Assembly: GCF_000383675.1 (NCBI RefSeq)
Contig: NZ_KB911821.1
Span: 917,749-981,748, forward strand
DNA length: 64,000 nt
Source of the DNA: Terracoccus sp. 273MFTsu3.1
GTDB lineage: Bacteria; Actinomycetota; Actinomycetes; Actinomycetales; Dermatophilaceae
Direction of reading: 5' to 3'
Below the pieces are notes generated by a model, which saw only the letters and a program-made list of their open reading frames with translations, was not told the DNA's origin and ran no database searches. The position numbers were made by a program, and so were the translations under genes. Shown piece after piece: positions 51,811-61,610 of the stretch (position 1 is the first letter of the stretch; each line of letters starts with the position of its first letter).

Positions 51811-52199
51811 GGCTCCGGCGCCTCCCGTCGGGGCAGGTGACGGCGCACCTGCGCCGGGAACTCCCGGACGCTGATCGGCTTCTCCAGGTAGCCCGAGAAG
51901 CCCGAGACGAGCGCCCGCTCACGGTCGCGGCGCATCGCGAACGCCGTGAGCGCGACGATCGGGATGTGCGCCGTCGGTTCGTGGTCCCGGATCAGCTCGA
52001 GGGCGGCGAAGCCGTCGATGCCGGGCAGCTGGAGATCCATGAGGATGACGTCCGGCAGGCTGGTCCTCGCCTGCTCGACCGCCTCCTCACCGGTGGTGGC
52101 CACGACGACGCAGAAGCCGGCATACTCCAGCACGTCCCGCGCGAGCTTGAGGTTGCGCGGGTTGTCCTCGACGATGAGCACGACAGGCAGGTCGCTCAC
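51807..52199 (-). CDS. Single-domain response regulator
   Basis: The protein is 130 aa, a lone receiver. The acidic pair is EDN (11-13), the phospho-acceptor is Asp55 in VILMDLQLPGIDG, a Thr is in VALTAF, and Lys is in YLEKPIS. No output domain is present, so it probably relays phosphate, as CheY-like DivK proteins do. Both ends overlap neighbours by GTGA, which places it between the hybrid kinase and the cyclase. Confidence 0.93.
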   Translation of the reverse strand: MSDLPVVLIVEDNPRNLKLARDVLEYAGFCVVVATTGEEAVEQARTSLPDVILMDLQLPGIDGFAALELIRDHEPTAHIPIVALTAFAMRRDRERALVSGFSGYLEKPISVREFPAQVRRHLPRREAPEP

Positions 52200-54856
52200 G
52201 GCACCTCCCCCTCCCGCACGTGCCCGCCGGCGACCGTCGCGAGCCGGCGCGCGAGACCCGGCAGGTCGATGCCGGCCTTCTCCGCCACAAATGCGATACG
52301 CCCCTCGAGACGCGAGCGGTCCTGTGGCGTCAGGGATTTCGCGGTGAGCACGACGATCGGCGGCCCCTCGGAGTCGCGGTGCGGCCGCAGCTCGTCGATG
52401 ACTGCGAAGCCGTCGACATGGGGCATGAGCAGGTCGATGACGACGACCGACGGGGCGACCGCGCGCACGAGGTCCGCCGCCTGCTGGCCGCCCGCGCACG
52501 TGTGCACCTCCCAACCCAGCGGCTCGAGCGTGCTGCGCACGAGCTTGAGGGCGAGGGGGTCGTCGTCGACGACGACGACGCGCAGCCGAGAACTGTGCTC
52601 GTCCGCGCGCGGCGGCGGGAGCAGGCGCGTCACGGCCGCGAGGAGGTGCTCGCCGCTCACGGGCTTCACGAGGTACTCCGTGGCCCCCAGGGCGAAGCCA
52701 CGGCCGCGCTCGGGCTCGACGCTGACCACGACCACGGGCACGTCGGCCGTCGTCGGGTCGCTCTTGAGCTCGGTGAGGACCTCCCACCCGTCCATCCCAG
52801 GCAGGTGGATGTCGAGGACGACCGCGACCGGGTCCCGGGCCCGGACGAGGTCGAGTCCCTGCTCGCCCGTCGACGCGGCGACGGGCCGGAGTCCGGCTGC
52901 GCGCAGGTGCAGCTCGACGAGCTCGGCCGAGCGGGGGTCGTCCTCGATGACGACGACCGTCGGTCCGTCGACGTCCTCGCCGTCGACCGTCCAGACGTCA
53001 CCGCCGGCCTCCCGGTCCGCATCGGGCTGCGGGACCGAGATCCCGAAGGTGCTCCCCTCGCCCGGTGTGCTCGTGAGCCAGAGCCGCCCGCCGTGGAGCT
53101 CCACGATGCGCCGGCTCAGGGTGAGACCGAGGCCGGTGCCCTCGCTCGACGACGCCGACCGCTCACCCTGCTGGAACGAGTCGAAGATGCGCTCCTGGTC
53201 CGCCGGTGCGACGCCGATGCCCGTGTCGGTGACCGTGACGTCGAGCTCCTCACCGTCGCGCCAGGCACGGACGACGATGCTGCCGCCGTCCGGCGTGAAC
53301 TTCACCGCGTTGCTCAGCAGGTTGAGCAGGACCTGCTTGAGGCGCAGCTCGTCCGCCGTGACGAGGCCGAGCCCGTCCGATGCCTCCAGGGTCAGGCGTA
53401 TGCCGTGCAGCGCCGCCCGCTCGCGCACCAGCGAGAGCGCCTGGACGAGGATGTCGTCGATGGGGAAGGTCGTGAGGTCGAGCTCCATGTGTCCGGCCTC
53501 GATCTTCGACAGGTCGAGGATGTCGCCGAGGAGCGCGAGCAGGTGGCGGCCCGCGGCGTGGATGTCCTCGAGGTAGTCCTCCTGCCGTTCGTTGAGATCG
53601 CCGAACATCCGCTCGAGGAGCACCTCGGAGAAGCCGATCACGGCGTTGAGCGGAGTGCGCAGCTCGTGCGACATGCTCGCGAGGAACTCGGACTTGTGCC
53701 TGCTCGCCTCGGCGAGCGCGACGCTCTGCTGCTCGAGCTGCTGGTAGAGGCGGGCGTTGGTCAGCGCGACGGCCGACTGGCTCGCGAAGGCGGTCAGGAG
53801 CTCGCACGTCTCGTCGCTGAACGACCCGCTCGTCTTGCGTCGCACGACGAGGGCGCCGACGACCCGGTCGGGGCGCACGAGCGGGATCGCGACGAGGGAG
53901 CGCCAGCCCGACCCGTGGAGCACCGCCAGGTGGGGGTCGTCCGGCGCGGGTTCCGCGTCGAGATCGGGGATCTGGAGCACCTCGCGGGTCCGGGCCGCGC
54001 GGCCCACCCAGGTTCGGTCGATGTGGATCTCCGCGGCCCGCAGCGCGTCGATGACCTCCTCGCTCGTGCCGTATGCCGTGCGCACCCGGAAGAGCCCGGT
54101 CGAGCGGTCGAACTCCATGAGGGACCCGCCGTCCGTGCCGGACAGCTCGACGGCGTGCGACACGATCGTGTTCAGCACCTCGTCGGCGTCGAGCGTCGAG
54201 CTGATCGCCTCGCCGACCTCGGCGAGGGCCTCGAGCTGCTCCACCTTGCGCCCCAGCTCGGCCGACCGGGTCTCGAGCGCGGTGACGAGCTCGACGTGCC
54301 GCAGGGCCAGGGCCGCCTGCTCGGCGAAGGTGGTGAGCAGGTCCCCCGCCCGGTCGTCGAAGGGGTCGACCTCGTTGCGCCACACGGTCAGGACGCCGAC
54401 GACCTCTTCCTCGACGAGCATCGGCGCGCCAATGATGGAGCGCCAGCCGCCGAGCTTCTGGAGGGCGAGCTGCGAGTAGTCCGGGTCCGCGAGGACGTCC
54501 GTGATCTGCTGGGCGGTGCGGTCCATGCCGACGCGGCCGATGAGCGTGCCCCGGCTGCGCAGGACCGGATAGCGGTCGACGATCTCGAGGTACTCCCTGG
54601 AGTGGCCGCTCGACCACCGGAGGTGGTACTCGTCACCTTCCAGCAGGTGGATCTGCGCCACGTCCGCGTGGAGCAGCCGGCGGGCGTTATGGACCACGGC
54701 CTCGAAGACCTGCGCCTGCGCGGACGCCCCGCTCGTCAGGACCTTGAGGATGTCGCTCGTGGCGCGGAACTGCTCCTGCACGTCGGACAACCGTGACCGG
54801 AGCTCGGTCTCAACCCTGCTCGCCGAGCCGTCCGTCGCCTCTTCGAACCCGCTCAT
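52196..54856 (-). CDS. Cytoplasmic GAF-GAF hybrid histidine kinase with two receivers
   Basis: The protein is 886 aa with no membrane segment. GAF 1 spans about 45-190 and GAF 2 about 215-370, joined by helical linkers. The HisKA domain carries His397 in SHELRTPLNAVIGF. The HATPase domain (about 500-610) has NLLSNAVKF, DTGIGV and GTGLGL. Two receiver domains end the protein, with Asp682 (VVLDIHLPGMDG) and Asp808 (VVIDLLMPHVDG). The GAF pair probably senses a small ligand, redox or light-type signal, but no cofactor residue is recognisable. GGGGGA precedes the ATG. It heads the operon with the receiver, cyclase and ATP-grasp genes. Confidence 0.95.
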   Translation of the reverse strand: MSGFEEATDGSASRVETELRSRLSDVQEQFRATSDILKVLTSGASAQAQVFEAVVHNARRLLHADVAQIHLLEGDEYHLRWSSGHSREYLEIVDRYPVLRSRGTLIGRVGMDRTAQQITDVLADPDYSQLALQKLGGWRSIIGAPMLVEEEVVGVLTVWRNEVDPFDDRAGDLLTTFAEQAALALRHVELVTALETRSAELGRKVEQLEALAEVGEAISSTLDADEVLNTIVSHAVELSGTDGGSLMEFDRSTGLFRVRTAYGTSEEVIDALRAAEIHIDRTWVGRAARTREVLQIPDLDAEPAPDDPHLAVLHGSGWRSLVAIPLVRPDRVVGALVVRRKTSGSFSDETCELLTAFASQSAVALTNARLYQQLEQQSVALAEASRHKSEFLASMSHELRTPLNAVIGFSEVLLERMFGDLNERQEDYLEDIHAAGRHLLALLGDILDLSKIEAGHMELDLTTFPIDDILVQALSLVRERAALHGIRLTLEASDGLGLVTADELRLKQVLLNLLSNAVKFTPDGGSIVVRAWRDGEELDVTVTDTGIGVAPADQERIFDSFQQGERSASSSEGTGLGLTLSRRIVELHGGRLWLTSTPGEGSTFGISVPQPDADREAGGDVWTVDGEDVDGPTVVVIEDDPRSAELVELHLRAAGLRPVAASTGEQGLDLVRARDPVAVVLDIHLPGMDGWEVLTELKSDPTTADVPVVVVSVEPERGRGFALGATEYLVKPVSGEHLLAAVTRLLPPPRADEHSSRLRVVVVDDDPLALKLVRSTLEPLGWEVHTCAGGQQAADLVRAVAPSVVVIDLLMPHVDGFAVIDELRPHRDSEGPPIVVLTAKSLTPQDRSRLEGRIAFVAEKAGIDLPGLARRLATVAGGHVREGEVP

Positions 54857-55134
54857 GCGAGTCCCCCATCGCGCTGTGAGTCCGTGTGGTTCCCCCACGA
54901 GTGTCCTCCCCGAACGGTCGGCGCACCATGGGAATCTGCGGAGCGGCGACGTCGGCGCCCGCACGGCCTACCCCGGGGGTCGGCCAGATTGCGGGCAGGG
55001 AAGGGCGACCTATCGAGCTGGCCCACCGCGCGCGGCGGCACGTCGTGGACGGCGCCGCGAACCCTCCGGCCCTACGCTGAACACGAGCGTCCCGGGGGAA
55101 ACGGGCCCGCTCGCCCTGCTACGGAAGGACTCCC

Positions 55135-55884
55135 ATGCCTGACTCCAGCACCGTTGCCGGCCCGACTCCTGACCTCACGCGCAAGGCCGTGGCGGAGGCC
55201 GTCGGAACGTTCGTCCTCGTCTTCTTCGCCGTCGGCTCCGCGGTCTTCGGCATCGACACCATCGGCTACGTCGGTGTCGCCATCGCCTTCGGTTTCGTCC
55301 TCCTCGCCCTCGCCTACGCCATCGGCCCCGTCTCGGGCTGCCACGTCAACCCGGCCGTCACCCTCGGCGTCCTCCTGCGCAAGGGCATCACGACGACGGA
55401 GGCCGTCTACTACTGGATCGCCCAGCTCATCGGAGCCATCGTCGGGGCATCGCTTCTCAAGCTCATGGTGTCCGACTTCGGCGGCGCCAAGGACGCCACG
55501 GGCGCTCTCGGCACGAACAACTGGGGCGTCACGATCTCCGCCGGGGGCACGTTCGTGCTCGAGGTCGTCCTGACGTTCCTCCTCGTCCTCGTCATCCTGC
55601 TCGTCACCAACCGCGCCGCCGCGCCCGGCTTCGCGGGGCTCGCCATCGGCCTGGTGCTCACCGTGATCCACCTCGTCGGCATCCCGCTCGACGGCACGTC
55701 GGTCAACCCGGCCCGGTCCATCGGTCCGGCCCTCCTCAACGGCGGCGAGTCCCTCGCGCACGTCTGGATGTTCATCGTCGCGCCGCTCATCGGTGGTGCC
55801 GTGGCGGCCTTCGCGGCGCCGTACTTCGAGACGGCCGTCTCGAAGACCGACACGGACCCGACCGGCGCCGACGTCCCCGCCTGA
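55135..55884 (+). CDS. Aquaporin / MIP-family channel
   Basis: The protein is 249 aa with six membrane helices and both half-helix loops: SGCHVNPAVTLG and DGTSVNPARSIG. The short loop before the second NPA and the Arg after it (NPAR) favour a water channel over a glycerol facilitator, but this is not decisive. An acidic C-terminal tail ends the protein. GGAAGGA lies six bases before the ATG. It is a single gene 55 bases before the MMPL transporter gene. Confidence 0.94.
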   Translation: MPDSSTVAGPTPDLTRKAVAEAVGTFVLVFFAVGSAVFGIDTIGYVGVAIAFGFVLLALAYAIGPVSGCHVNPAVTLGVLLRKGITTTEAVYYWIAQLIGAIVGASLLKLMVSDFGGAKDATGALGTNNWGVTISAGGTFVLEVVLTFLLVLVILLVTNRAAAPGFAGLAIGLVLTVIHLVGIPLDGTSVNPARSIGPALLNGGESLAHVWMFIVAPLIGGAVAAFAAPYFETAVSKTDTDPTGADVPA

Positions 55885-55939
55885 CCCGGCTTCGCCGACT
55901 GTCCAACGTTGAGGCGCGCGCCTGCCCCATGATGAGACC

Positions 55940-58192
55940 ATGAGCGACGCATCCGGGGGCAGGCGTGGGTCGAGCAGACCGAAGGGCCGCGCGGCCGTTC
56001 GGTGGGTGGCCGCCCTGGCCGTGCTGGCCTGGCTCGCCATCGGGGGCATCGGCGGTCCCCTCGTGGGCCGGCTCTCCGAGGTCGCCACCAACGACAACGC
56101 GAACTTCCTTCCACCGTCCGCGGAGTCGACGTCGGTGAGCAAGCTCGTGGGCCGCACGACCGACACCCAGACGCTGCCCTACCTCGTCGTCGTCGAGCGC
56201 CCGAGCGGGCTGACCCCGGCGGACCTCGCGGCCGTGCAGCGCTACGTCGACGGGATACCCGGGCTCAAGCTCGCCGACCCCGGACGCACCGTCGGCGAGT
56301 TCCTGCAGTCGCCCCCGACCCTCGCGATCCCCAGCCAGGACAAGCAGGCCGTGCTCGTCCCCGTCGCCTTCCTCGCCGACAAGGCCGAGGACACCATCGC
56401 CGGAGACACGGCGTTGTATGCCGTCGCGCAGGCCCTGCGCGAGTCCGCCGCGTCGACGTTGGGAGCGTCCGGGCTGACCGTCCACGTCACCGGGGCCGGT
56501 GGCTTCTTCGCCGACTTCATCATCGCCTTCGGCGGCATCGACGGCATCCTGCTGCTCGTCGCGCTCGGGGTCGTCTTCCTCATCCTGCTCATCGTCTACC
56601 GCAGCCCGATCCTGCCCTTCGCCGTGCTCATCTCGGCGGTGTTCGGCCTCTCGCTCGCGGCGCTCGTCGTCTTCCCCCTGGCCGAGAACGGCACGATCAG
56701 CCTGAGCGGCCAGAGCCAGGGCATCCTGTCGATCCTCGTCGTCGGCGCCGCGACCGACTACGCCCTGCTCCTCGTCGCGCGCTTCAAGGAGGAGCTGCAC
56801 GACGAGGAGTCGACGTGGGCGGCGATGAAGATCGCGTGGCGGGCCTCGCTCGAGCCGATCGCCGCGAGCGCCGCCACCGTCGTCCTCGGGCTGCTCTGCC
56901 TGCGCCTGTCGGACCTCGGGAGCACCAAGGGTCTGGGTCCCGTCGGCGCACTGGGCATCGTCGGCGCCTTCGTCGCCTCCCTGACCTTCCTGCCTGCCGT
57001 GCTGCTCCTCATCGGCCGACGCATCTTCTGGCCACAGGTGCCCCACGTCGACCACGTGCACAGCGCGGACGCAGTGGGCACCCGCGGCATCTGGGGCCGG
57101 GTCGCGGGCATGGTCGGGCGCCATCCCCGACGCACCTGGGTCGTCACCCTCCTCGCCCTCGCGACCTGCGCGGCGTTCCTGCCGACGCTCAACGCGCGCG
57201 GCATCGCCCAGTCCGACCTCTTCCTCACCCGGGTGGACTCCGTCACCGGGCAGGAGGTGCTCGCGCGCCACTTCCCCGCCGGGTCCGGCTCCCCCGTCCA
57301 GATCGCCACCCCCGAGGCCAAGGCCGATGCCGTGGTCGCGGTGCTCGAGTCGACCGACGGGGTCAGCAGCCCGCAGGTGGGACTCGTCCCCGGCCAGCCC
57401 CCGAAGGTCGTCGACGGCCAGGTCATCGTGCAGGCCACGCTCGACGCCGCCGCCGACAGCGTCGCGGCCGAGGACACCATCGAGACCCTGCGCGCCTCCC
57501 TCGACCGGGTCGGCTCCGACGTGCTCGTGGGAGGGACCACCGCGACGAACCTCGACGTGCGCCTCGCCAGCGAGCGCGACCTCAAGGTCATCATCCCGAC
57601 GATCCTCGCCGTCATCTTCGTCGTGCTCATGCTGTTGCTGCGATCGATCGTGGCTCCGCTCGTCCTCGTCGCCGCGAACGTCCTGTCGTTCGCCGCGACG
57701 ATGGGCGTCTCCGCGCTCGCGTTCAACCACGTGTTCGGGTTCCCGGGCTCCGACCCGTCGACGCCGCTCTACGGCTTCGTCTTCCTCGTCGCCCTCGGCA
57801 TCGACTACTCGATCTTCCTCATGACGCGCGTCCGTGAGGAGTCGCGCACCCGCGGCACCCGGCCCGGCATCCTCGTGGGGCTCGCGGTGACGGGCGGTGT
57901 CATCACGAGCGCTGGCATCGTCCTCGCGGCGACCTTCTCGGCGCTCGCGGTGCTCCCGATCCTCTTCCTCGTCCAGATCGCCTTCATCGTCGCCTTCGGC
58001 GTGCTGCTCGACACGCTCATCGTGCGCAGCCTGCTCGTTCCCGCGGTCTCCTACGACCTCGGCGACCGCATCTGGTGGCCCATCGGCCTCCGCCGGACGT
58101 CCGGCGCGGACGCGGAGGCGGGCGAGATCGACCGTGAGGGACCCGGGGCACCGCGGACTAGTGCGGCTTCAGGACGATCTGCAGAGCGATGA
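55940..58192 (+). CDS. MMPL-family RND transporter
   Basis: The protein is 750 aa with two repeats, each one helix, a large outer domain and a bundle of helices. Typical elements are VVGAATDYALLLVARFKEEL in the first half and VALGIDYSIFLMTRVREESR in the second, with the Asp-Tyr pairs that relay protons. In mycobacteria the family exports lipids and in other actinobacteria lipids or drugs. The substrate is not known here. It may be co-transcribed with the aquaporin gene upstream. The 3' end overlaps a convergent gene by 35 bases. Confidence 0.93.
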   Translation: MSDASGGRRGSSRPKGRAAVRWVAALAVLAWLAIGGIGGPLVGRLSEVATNDNANFLPPSAESTSVSKLVGRTTDTQTLPYLVVVERPSGLTPADLAAVQRYVDGIPGLKLADPGRTVGEFLQSPPTLAIPSQDKQAVLVPVAFLADKAEDTIAGDTALYAVAQALRESAASTLGASGLTVHVTGAGGFFADFIIAFGGIDGILLLVALGVVFLILLIVYRSPILPFAVLISAVFGLSLAALVVFPLAENGTISLSGQSQGILSILVVGAATDYALLLVARFKEELHDEESTWAAMKIAWRASLEPIAASAATVVLGLLCLRLSDLGSTKGLGPVGALGIVGAFVASLTFLPAVLLLIGRRIFWPQVPHVDHVHSADAVGTRGIWGRVAGMVGRHPRRTWVVTLLALATCAAFLPTLNARGIAQSDLFLTRVDSVTGQEVLARHFPAGSGSPVQIATPEAKADAVVAVLESTDGVSSPQVGLVPGQPPKVVDGQVIVQATLDAAADSVAAEDTIETLRASLDRVGSDVLVGGTTATNLDVRLASERDLKVIIPTILAVIFVVLMLLLRSIVAPLVLVAANVLSFAATMGVSALAFNHVFGFPGSDPSTPLYGFVFLVALGIDYSIFLMTRVREESRTRGTRPGILVGLAVTGGVITSAGIVLAATFSALAVLPILFLVQIAFIVAFGVLLDTLIVRSLLVPAVSYDLGDRIWWPIGLRRTSGADAEAGEIDREGPGAPRTSAASGRSAER

Positions 58193-58670
58193 CCGCGAGC
58201 CCGACGAGTCCCCCGGCGAGCGCACCGGCGACCAGCCACGGTCCCCGCAAACCGGCCCTGCTGCTCGCGACCGCCGACAGGAACACGAGGGTCAGCAGTC
58301 CCGTGAGCTCCACCACGGGAAGGGTGTCGGCGTTGCCCAGCGAGGTCACCCGACCGATGACGAGGACGGCGAGCGGGGGTACGGCTGCCAGCAGGAGGTG
58401 CACCTGCCGGCGCGCCACTGCCAGCCACTCCACGGTGGTGAGCCTCCGCTTCACCTCAGCGTGCTCATGGAGGACCTCCGAGAACGCGTGCGCCAGACAC
58501 ACGGCCACGATCGGTGAGACGACGACGACGACAGCCGATGGAAACGGGAGGTCGGACCAGCCGGAGTAGGCGGAGAGCACAGCCATCACGACGATGGTCG
58601 CGTACGTCAGACGCTCCAGGTCCAGGGCGATCCCGGCGACGCGCACCGAGTGCCGATCTTGCCTCGTCAC
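58158..58670 (-). CDS. Four-helix membrane protein of unknown function
   Basis: The protein is about 170 aa. The N-terminus has ALDLERLTYATIVVMAVLSAYSG. Four hydrophobic segments follow at about 25-40, 45-68, 95-115 and 120-165, and the loop LHEHAEVKRRLTTVEWLAVARRQVH is charged. It resembles small conserved actinobacterial membrane proteins, but I cannot name the family. The GTG at 58670 is a guess. A frame to 58856 is open but its N-terminus is not membrane-like. It converges on and overlaps the MMPL gene. Confidence 0.65.
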   Translation of the reverse strand: MTRQDRHSVRVAGIALDLERLTYATIVVMAVLSAYSGWSDLPFPSAVVVVVSPIVAVCLAHAFSEVLHEHAEVKRRLTTVEWLAVARRQVHLLLAAVPPLAVLVIGRVTSLGNADTLPVVELTGLLTLVFLSAVASSRAGLRGPWLVAGALAGGLVGLAVIALQIVLKPH

Positions 58671-58807
58671 GCACCCAAGGCTGGCACGGAAGTCGTGGCC
58701 GCTCAGCGGATCGTCGAACGACGTTGCGCCGCAGCCCTGCCGCGCGGCTCGTTTGGTACTAGCCTGACAAGCGCTGAGGTTGAGGCACGCGGAGCGGGGG
58801 ACGACCC

Positions 58808-61594
58808 ATGAGCGAGAGCGGCACGCCGGCATCGACTGCGGACACCGAGACCCCACCCTTCGCGCTGGACGCCGACGAGGTCGTGGCCGCGGCGGGCTCC
58901 GACGCCGACTCAGGTCTCAGCGGAGCGCAGGTTGCGAGTCGCCTGGCGACCTTCGGCCCCAACGCGATCGCCGCCGAGAAACCACCGTCCGTCTGGGCCG
59001 TCGCCGCGAGCCAGCTGCGCGACCCGATGAACATCATGCTGGTGGCCGTCGTGGTCGTGAGCCTCGTCATCGGCCAGGTGTCGACCGGCGTGATCGTCGG
59101 TCTGCTCATCGTCCTCAACCTCGCCCTCGGCACCCGGCAGGAGCTGACGGCCCGGGCCAGCGTCGACGCCCTCGCCAAGATGCAGACACCGCAGGCGCGG
59201 GTCGTCCGTGACGGCGCGCTCTCCCTCGTCCCCGCCACCGAGATCGTCCCCGGGGACGTCGTGCAGGTCGAGGCCGGCGACATCGTCCCGGCGGACGGAC
59301 GCATCGTCCGGTCCGCCACCCTCGAGGCCCAGGAGGCGGCGCTGACCGGGGAGAGCGTGCCGATCGCGAAGGACCACTCCGCTCTGGGGTCCGTGGACGT
59401 CGCTCTGGGCGACCGGACCAACATGCTCTTCCAGAACACGTCCGTCACCCGCGGCACGGGCACGGTCGTGGTCACGGCCACCGGGCAGCGGACGCAGATG
59501 GGCCAGATCGCGACCATGCTCAGCTCGGTCACGCGAACGCGTTCACCACTGCAGAAGGAGCTCGACACCCTCACCAAGGTGCTGGGCCTCATCGCCTGGG
59601 GAGCCGTCGCCGTCATCGTCGTCGTCGGCCTCGTCCGCGGGACCCCGGCCAAGGACCTGCTCCTGCTGGGCACGGCGATGGCGGTCTCCGCGATCCCCAC
59701 GGGGATGCCGGCCTTCGTCTCCGGGCTCCTGTCGATGGGCGCCAAGCAGCTGGCTGCGTCCAAGGCCGTGGTCAAGAACCTCACCGACGTCGAGACGCTC
59801 GGGTCGACGAGCGCGATCAACACCGACAAGACGGGCACGCTGACCCTCAACGAGATGATGGTGTCCACGCTGTACGCGAGCGGGGCGTGGTTCACCGTCG
59901 ACGGCGAGGGCTACCGCAAGAGCGGGGCGATCCGGGCCGTGGCCGGCACACCGGTCCCCGACTTCACGCGTCTCGGGCTCGGGCTGTGCCTCGACAGCGA
60001 CGCGGTGGTCGGCGACGACGGCTCGGTGATCGGCGACCCCACCGAGGCGGCGTTGGTGGTGCTCGCTGCGAAGCTCGGCATCGACGCCGAGGAGACCCGC
60101 CGAACCTACCCGCGCCTGGCCGAGGTGCCCTTCGACTCCGAGTACAAGTTCATGGCCACCTTCCACCGGGTGACGATCGAGGGGGCCGAGCACGTCATCG
60201 AGCTCGTCAAGGGCGCCCCCGACGTCGTCATCGCCCGGTGCACCCTGGCAGGTGGTCCGCTCAGTGGCTCGCAGGTCCCGATCGGACAGGCGCTCGACGG
60301 CCTCCGGGGGGCCAACGAGCGCATGGGCGGCAAGGGACTGCGCGTCCTCGCGTTCGCGGCCCGGCTCGTCACCGACGACGAGCTCGCGACGATGACCGCC
60401 GACCCGATGGCCCTGACGCAGGGCCTGTCCTTCGTCGGGCTCGCCGGGATCATCGACCCCCTGCGCACCGAGGCGAAGAGCGCTGTCGCGACGGCCCTGA
60501 AGGCTGGGATCGACGTGCGGATGATCACCGGCGACCACGCCGTCACCGCTCACGCGATCGGCCTGGAGCTGGGGCTGGGCCCGGGGGCCATCAGCGGCGC
60601 CGAGCTGCAGGCGCTGAGCGACGAGGAGCTGAAGCAGCAGCTGGCCATGCTGCACGTGTTCGGCCGCGTGACGCCCGAGGACAAGCTCCGGCTGGCTCGG
60701 GCGATGCAGGAGGAGGGGATGATCGTCGCTATGACCGGCGACGCCGTCAACGACGCGGCTGCCCTCAAGCAGGCAGACATCGGCGTCGCGATGGGGAGCG
60801 GAAGCGAGGTGACCAAGCAGGCCGCGCGCATGGTGCTGACGGACGACAACTTCGGGACGCTCGTCCATGCCGTCGAGATCGGCAGACGCGCGTACGACAA
60901 GGTCGTCTCGTACGTGCGCTACCAGATGACCCAGCTGCTCTCGCTCGTGTTCCTGTTCCTCGCGGCAACGGTGTTCGACGTCAACCGGGGTGTCGCGATG
61001 ACCCCGACCATGGTGCTCTTCCTGCTGTTCTTCGCGACGGCCGTCGGTGTCATCGTCATCGCTGTCGACCCTGGTGACCCTGACGTCATGAACCGGCCGC
61101 CCCGCGACCCGGGCATCACCATCACGAACCGGTCGGCCGTCGTCATGTGGCTGGTCTACGCGGCGGTGCTCTTCGTCGCCGCCTTCTTGCCGTTGGTCCT
61201 CGGGCCGGACGAGCCGAGCCCCACGCGAGCCTCCGTGTCGATGACGATGACGTTCGTGGTGATGGGCCTGGGCACCGCCTTCAACGCGGTGGTCAACCGG
61301 CGCGACCCCACCAGCGGTCTCACGCCCCCGATCCTCAGGGCGCTGGCGATCGCCCTCGTCCCCGTGGGGATGCTGCTCCTGGCGACCCAGCTACCGACGT
61401 TGCAGCAGGCGCTGCTGACCTCCGAGCTCACGCCGACCCAGTGGCTGGTGTGCACAGCCCTGGCAGCAGCGCTCCCCGCCGTCGTCGAGCTCGGCAAGCT
61501 GGTCAGGCGGCGCCGGCACCAGCCTGCGGACGCCCTCGACCTGCAGTCGACCGTCGCGCCCGCCCGGGCCCTGACGACGACGCCGCGCGCCTGA
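58808..61594 (+). CDS. P-type cation-transporting ATPase with altered ion-site motif
   Basis: The protein is 928 aa and a P2-type pump. TGES of the actuator domain, the phosphorylated Asp in INTDKTGTLTLNE and the hinge TGDAVNDAAALKQADIGVAMG are present. The M4 ion-binding motif, usually PEGLP, reads IPTGMPAFVS, so the ligating Glu is missing. The hinge has TGDAVND in place of TGDGVND. Both changes suggest that ion choice differs from that of Ca2+ pumps. The N-terminal region is a cation-ATPase N domain (about 20-80). GGGGGAC precedes the ATG. It is a single gene. Confidence 0.92.
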   Translation: MSESGTPASTADTETPPFALDADEVVAAAGSDADSGLSGAQVASRLATFGPNAIAAEKPPSVWAVAASQLRDPMNIMLVAVVVVSLVIGQVSTGVIVGLLIVLNLALGTRQELTARASVDALAKMQTPQARVVRDGALSLVPATEIVPGDVVQVEAGDIVPADGRIVRSATLEAQEAALTGESVPIAKDHSALGSVDVALGDRTNMLFQNTSVTRGTGTVVVTATGQRTQMGQIATMLSSVTRTRSPLQKELDTLTKVLGLIAWGAVAVIVVVGLVRGTPAKDLLLLGTAMAVSAIPTGMPAFVSGLLSMGAKQLAASKAVVKNLTDVETLGSTSAINTDKTGTLTLNEMMVSTLYASGAWFTVDGEGYRKSGAIRAVAGTPVPDFTRLGLGLCLDSDAVVGDDGSVIGDPTEAALVVLAAKLGIDAEETRRTYPRLAEVPFDSEYKFMATFHRVTIEGAEHVIELVKGAPDVVIARCTLAGGPLSGSQVPIGQALDGLRGANERMGGKGLRVLAFAARLVTDDELATMTADPMALTQGLSFVGLAGIIDPLRTEAKSAVATALKAGIDVRMITGDHAVTAHAIGLELGLGPGAISGAELQALSDEELKQQLAMLHVFGRVTPEDKLRLARAMQEEGMIVAMTGDAVNDAAALKQADIGVAMGSGSEVTKQAARMVLTDDNFGTLVHAVEIGRRAYDKVVSYVRYQMTQLLSLVFLFLAATVFDVNRGVAMTPTMVLFLLFFATAVGVIVIAVDPGDPDVMNRPPRDPGITITNRSAVVMWLVYAAVLFVAAFLPLVLGPDEPSPTRASVSMTMTFVVMGLGTAFNAVVNRRDPTSGLTPPILRALAIALVPVGMLLLATQLPTLQQALLTSELTPTQWLVCTALAAALPAVVELGKLVRRRRHQPADALDLQSTVAPARALTTTPRA

Positions 61595-61610
61595 GCGGCG
61601 ACCCGCGGTC

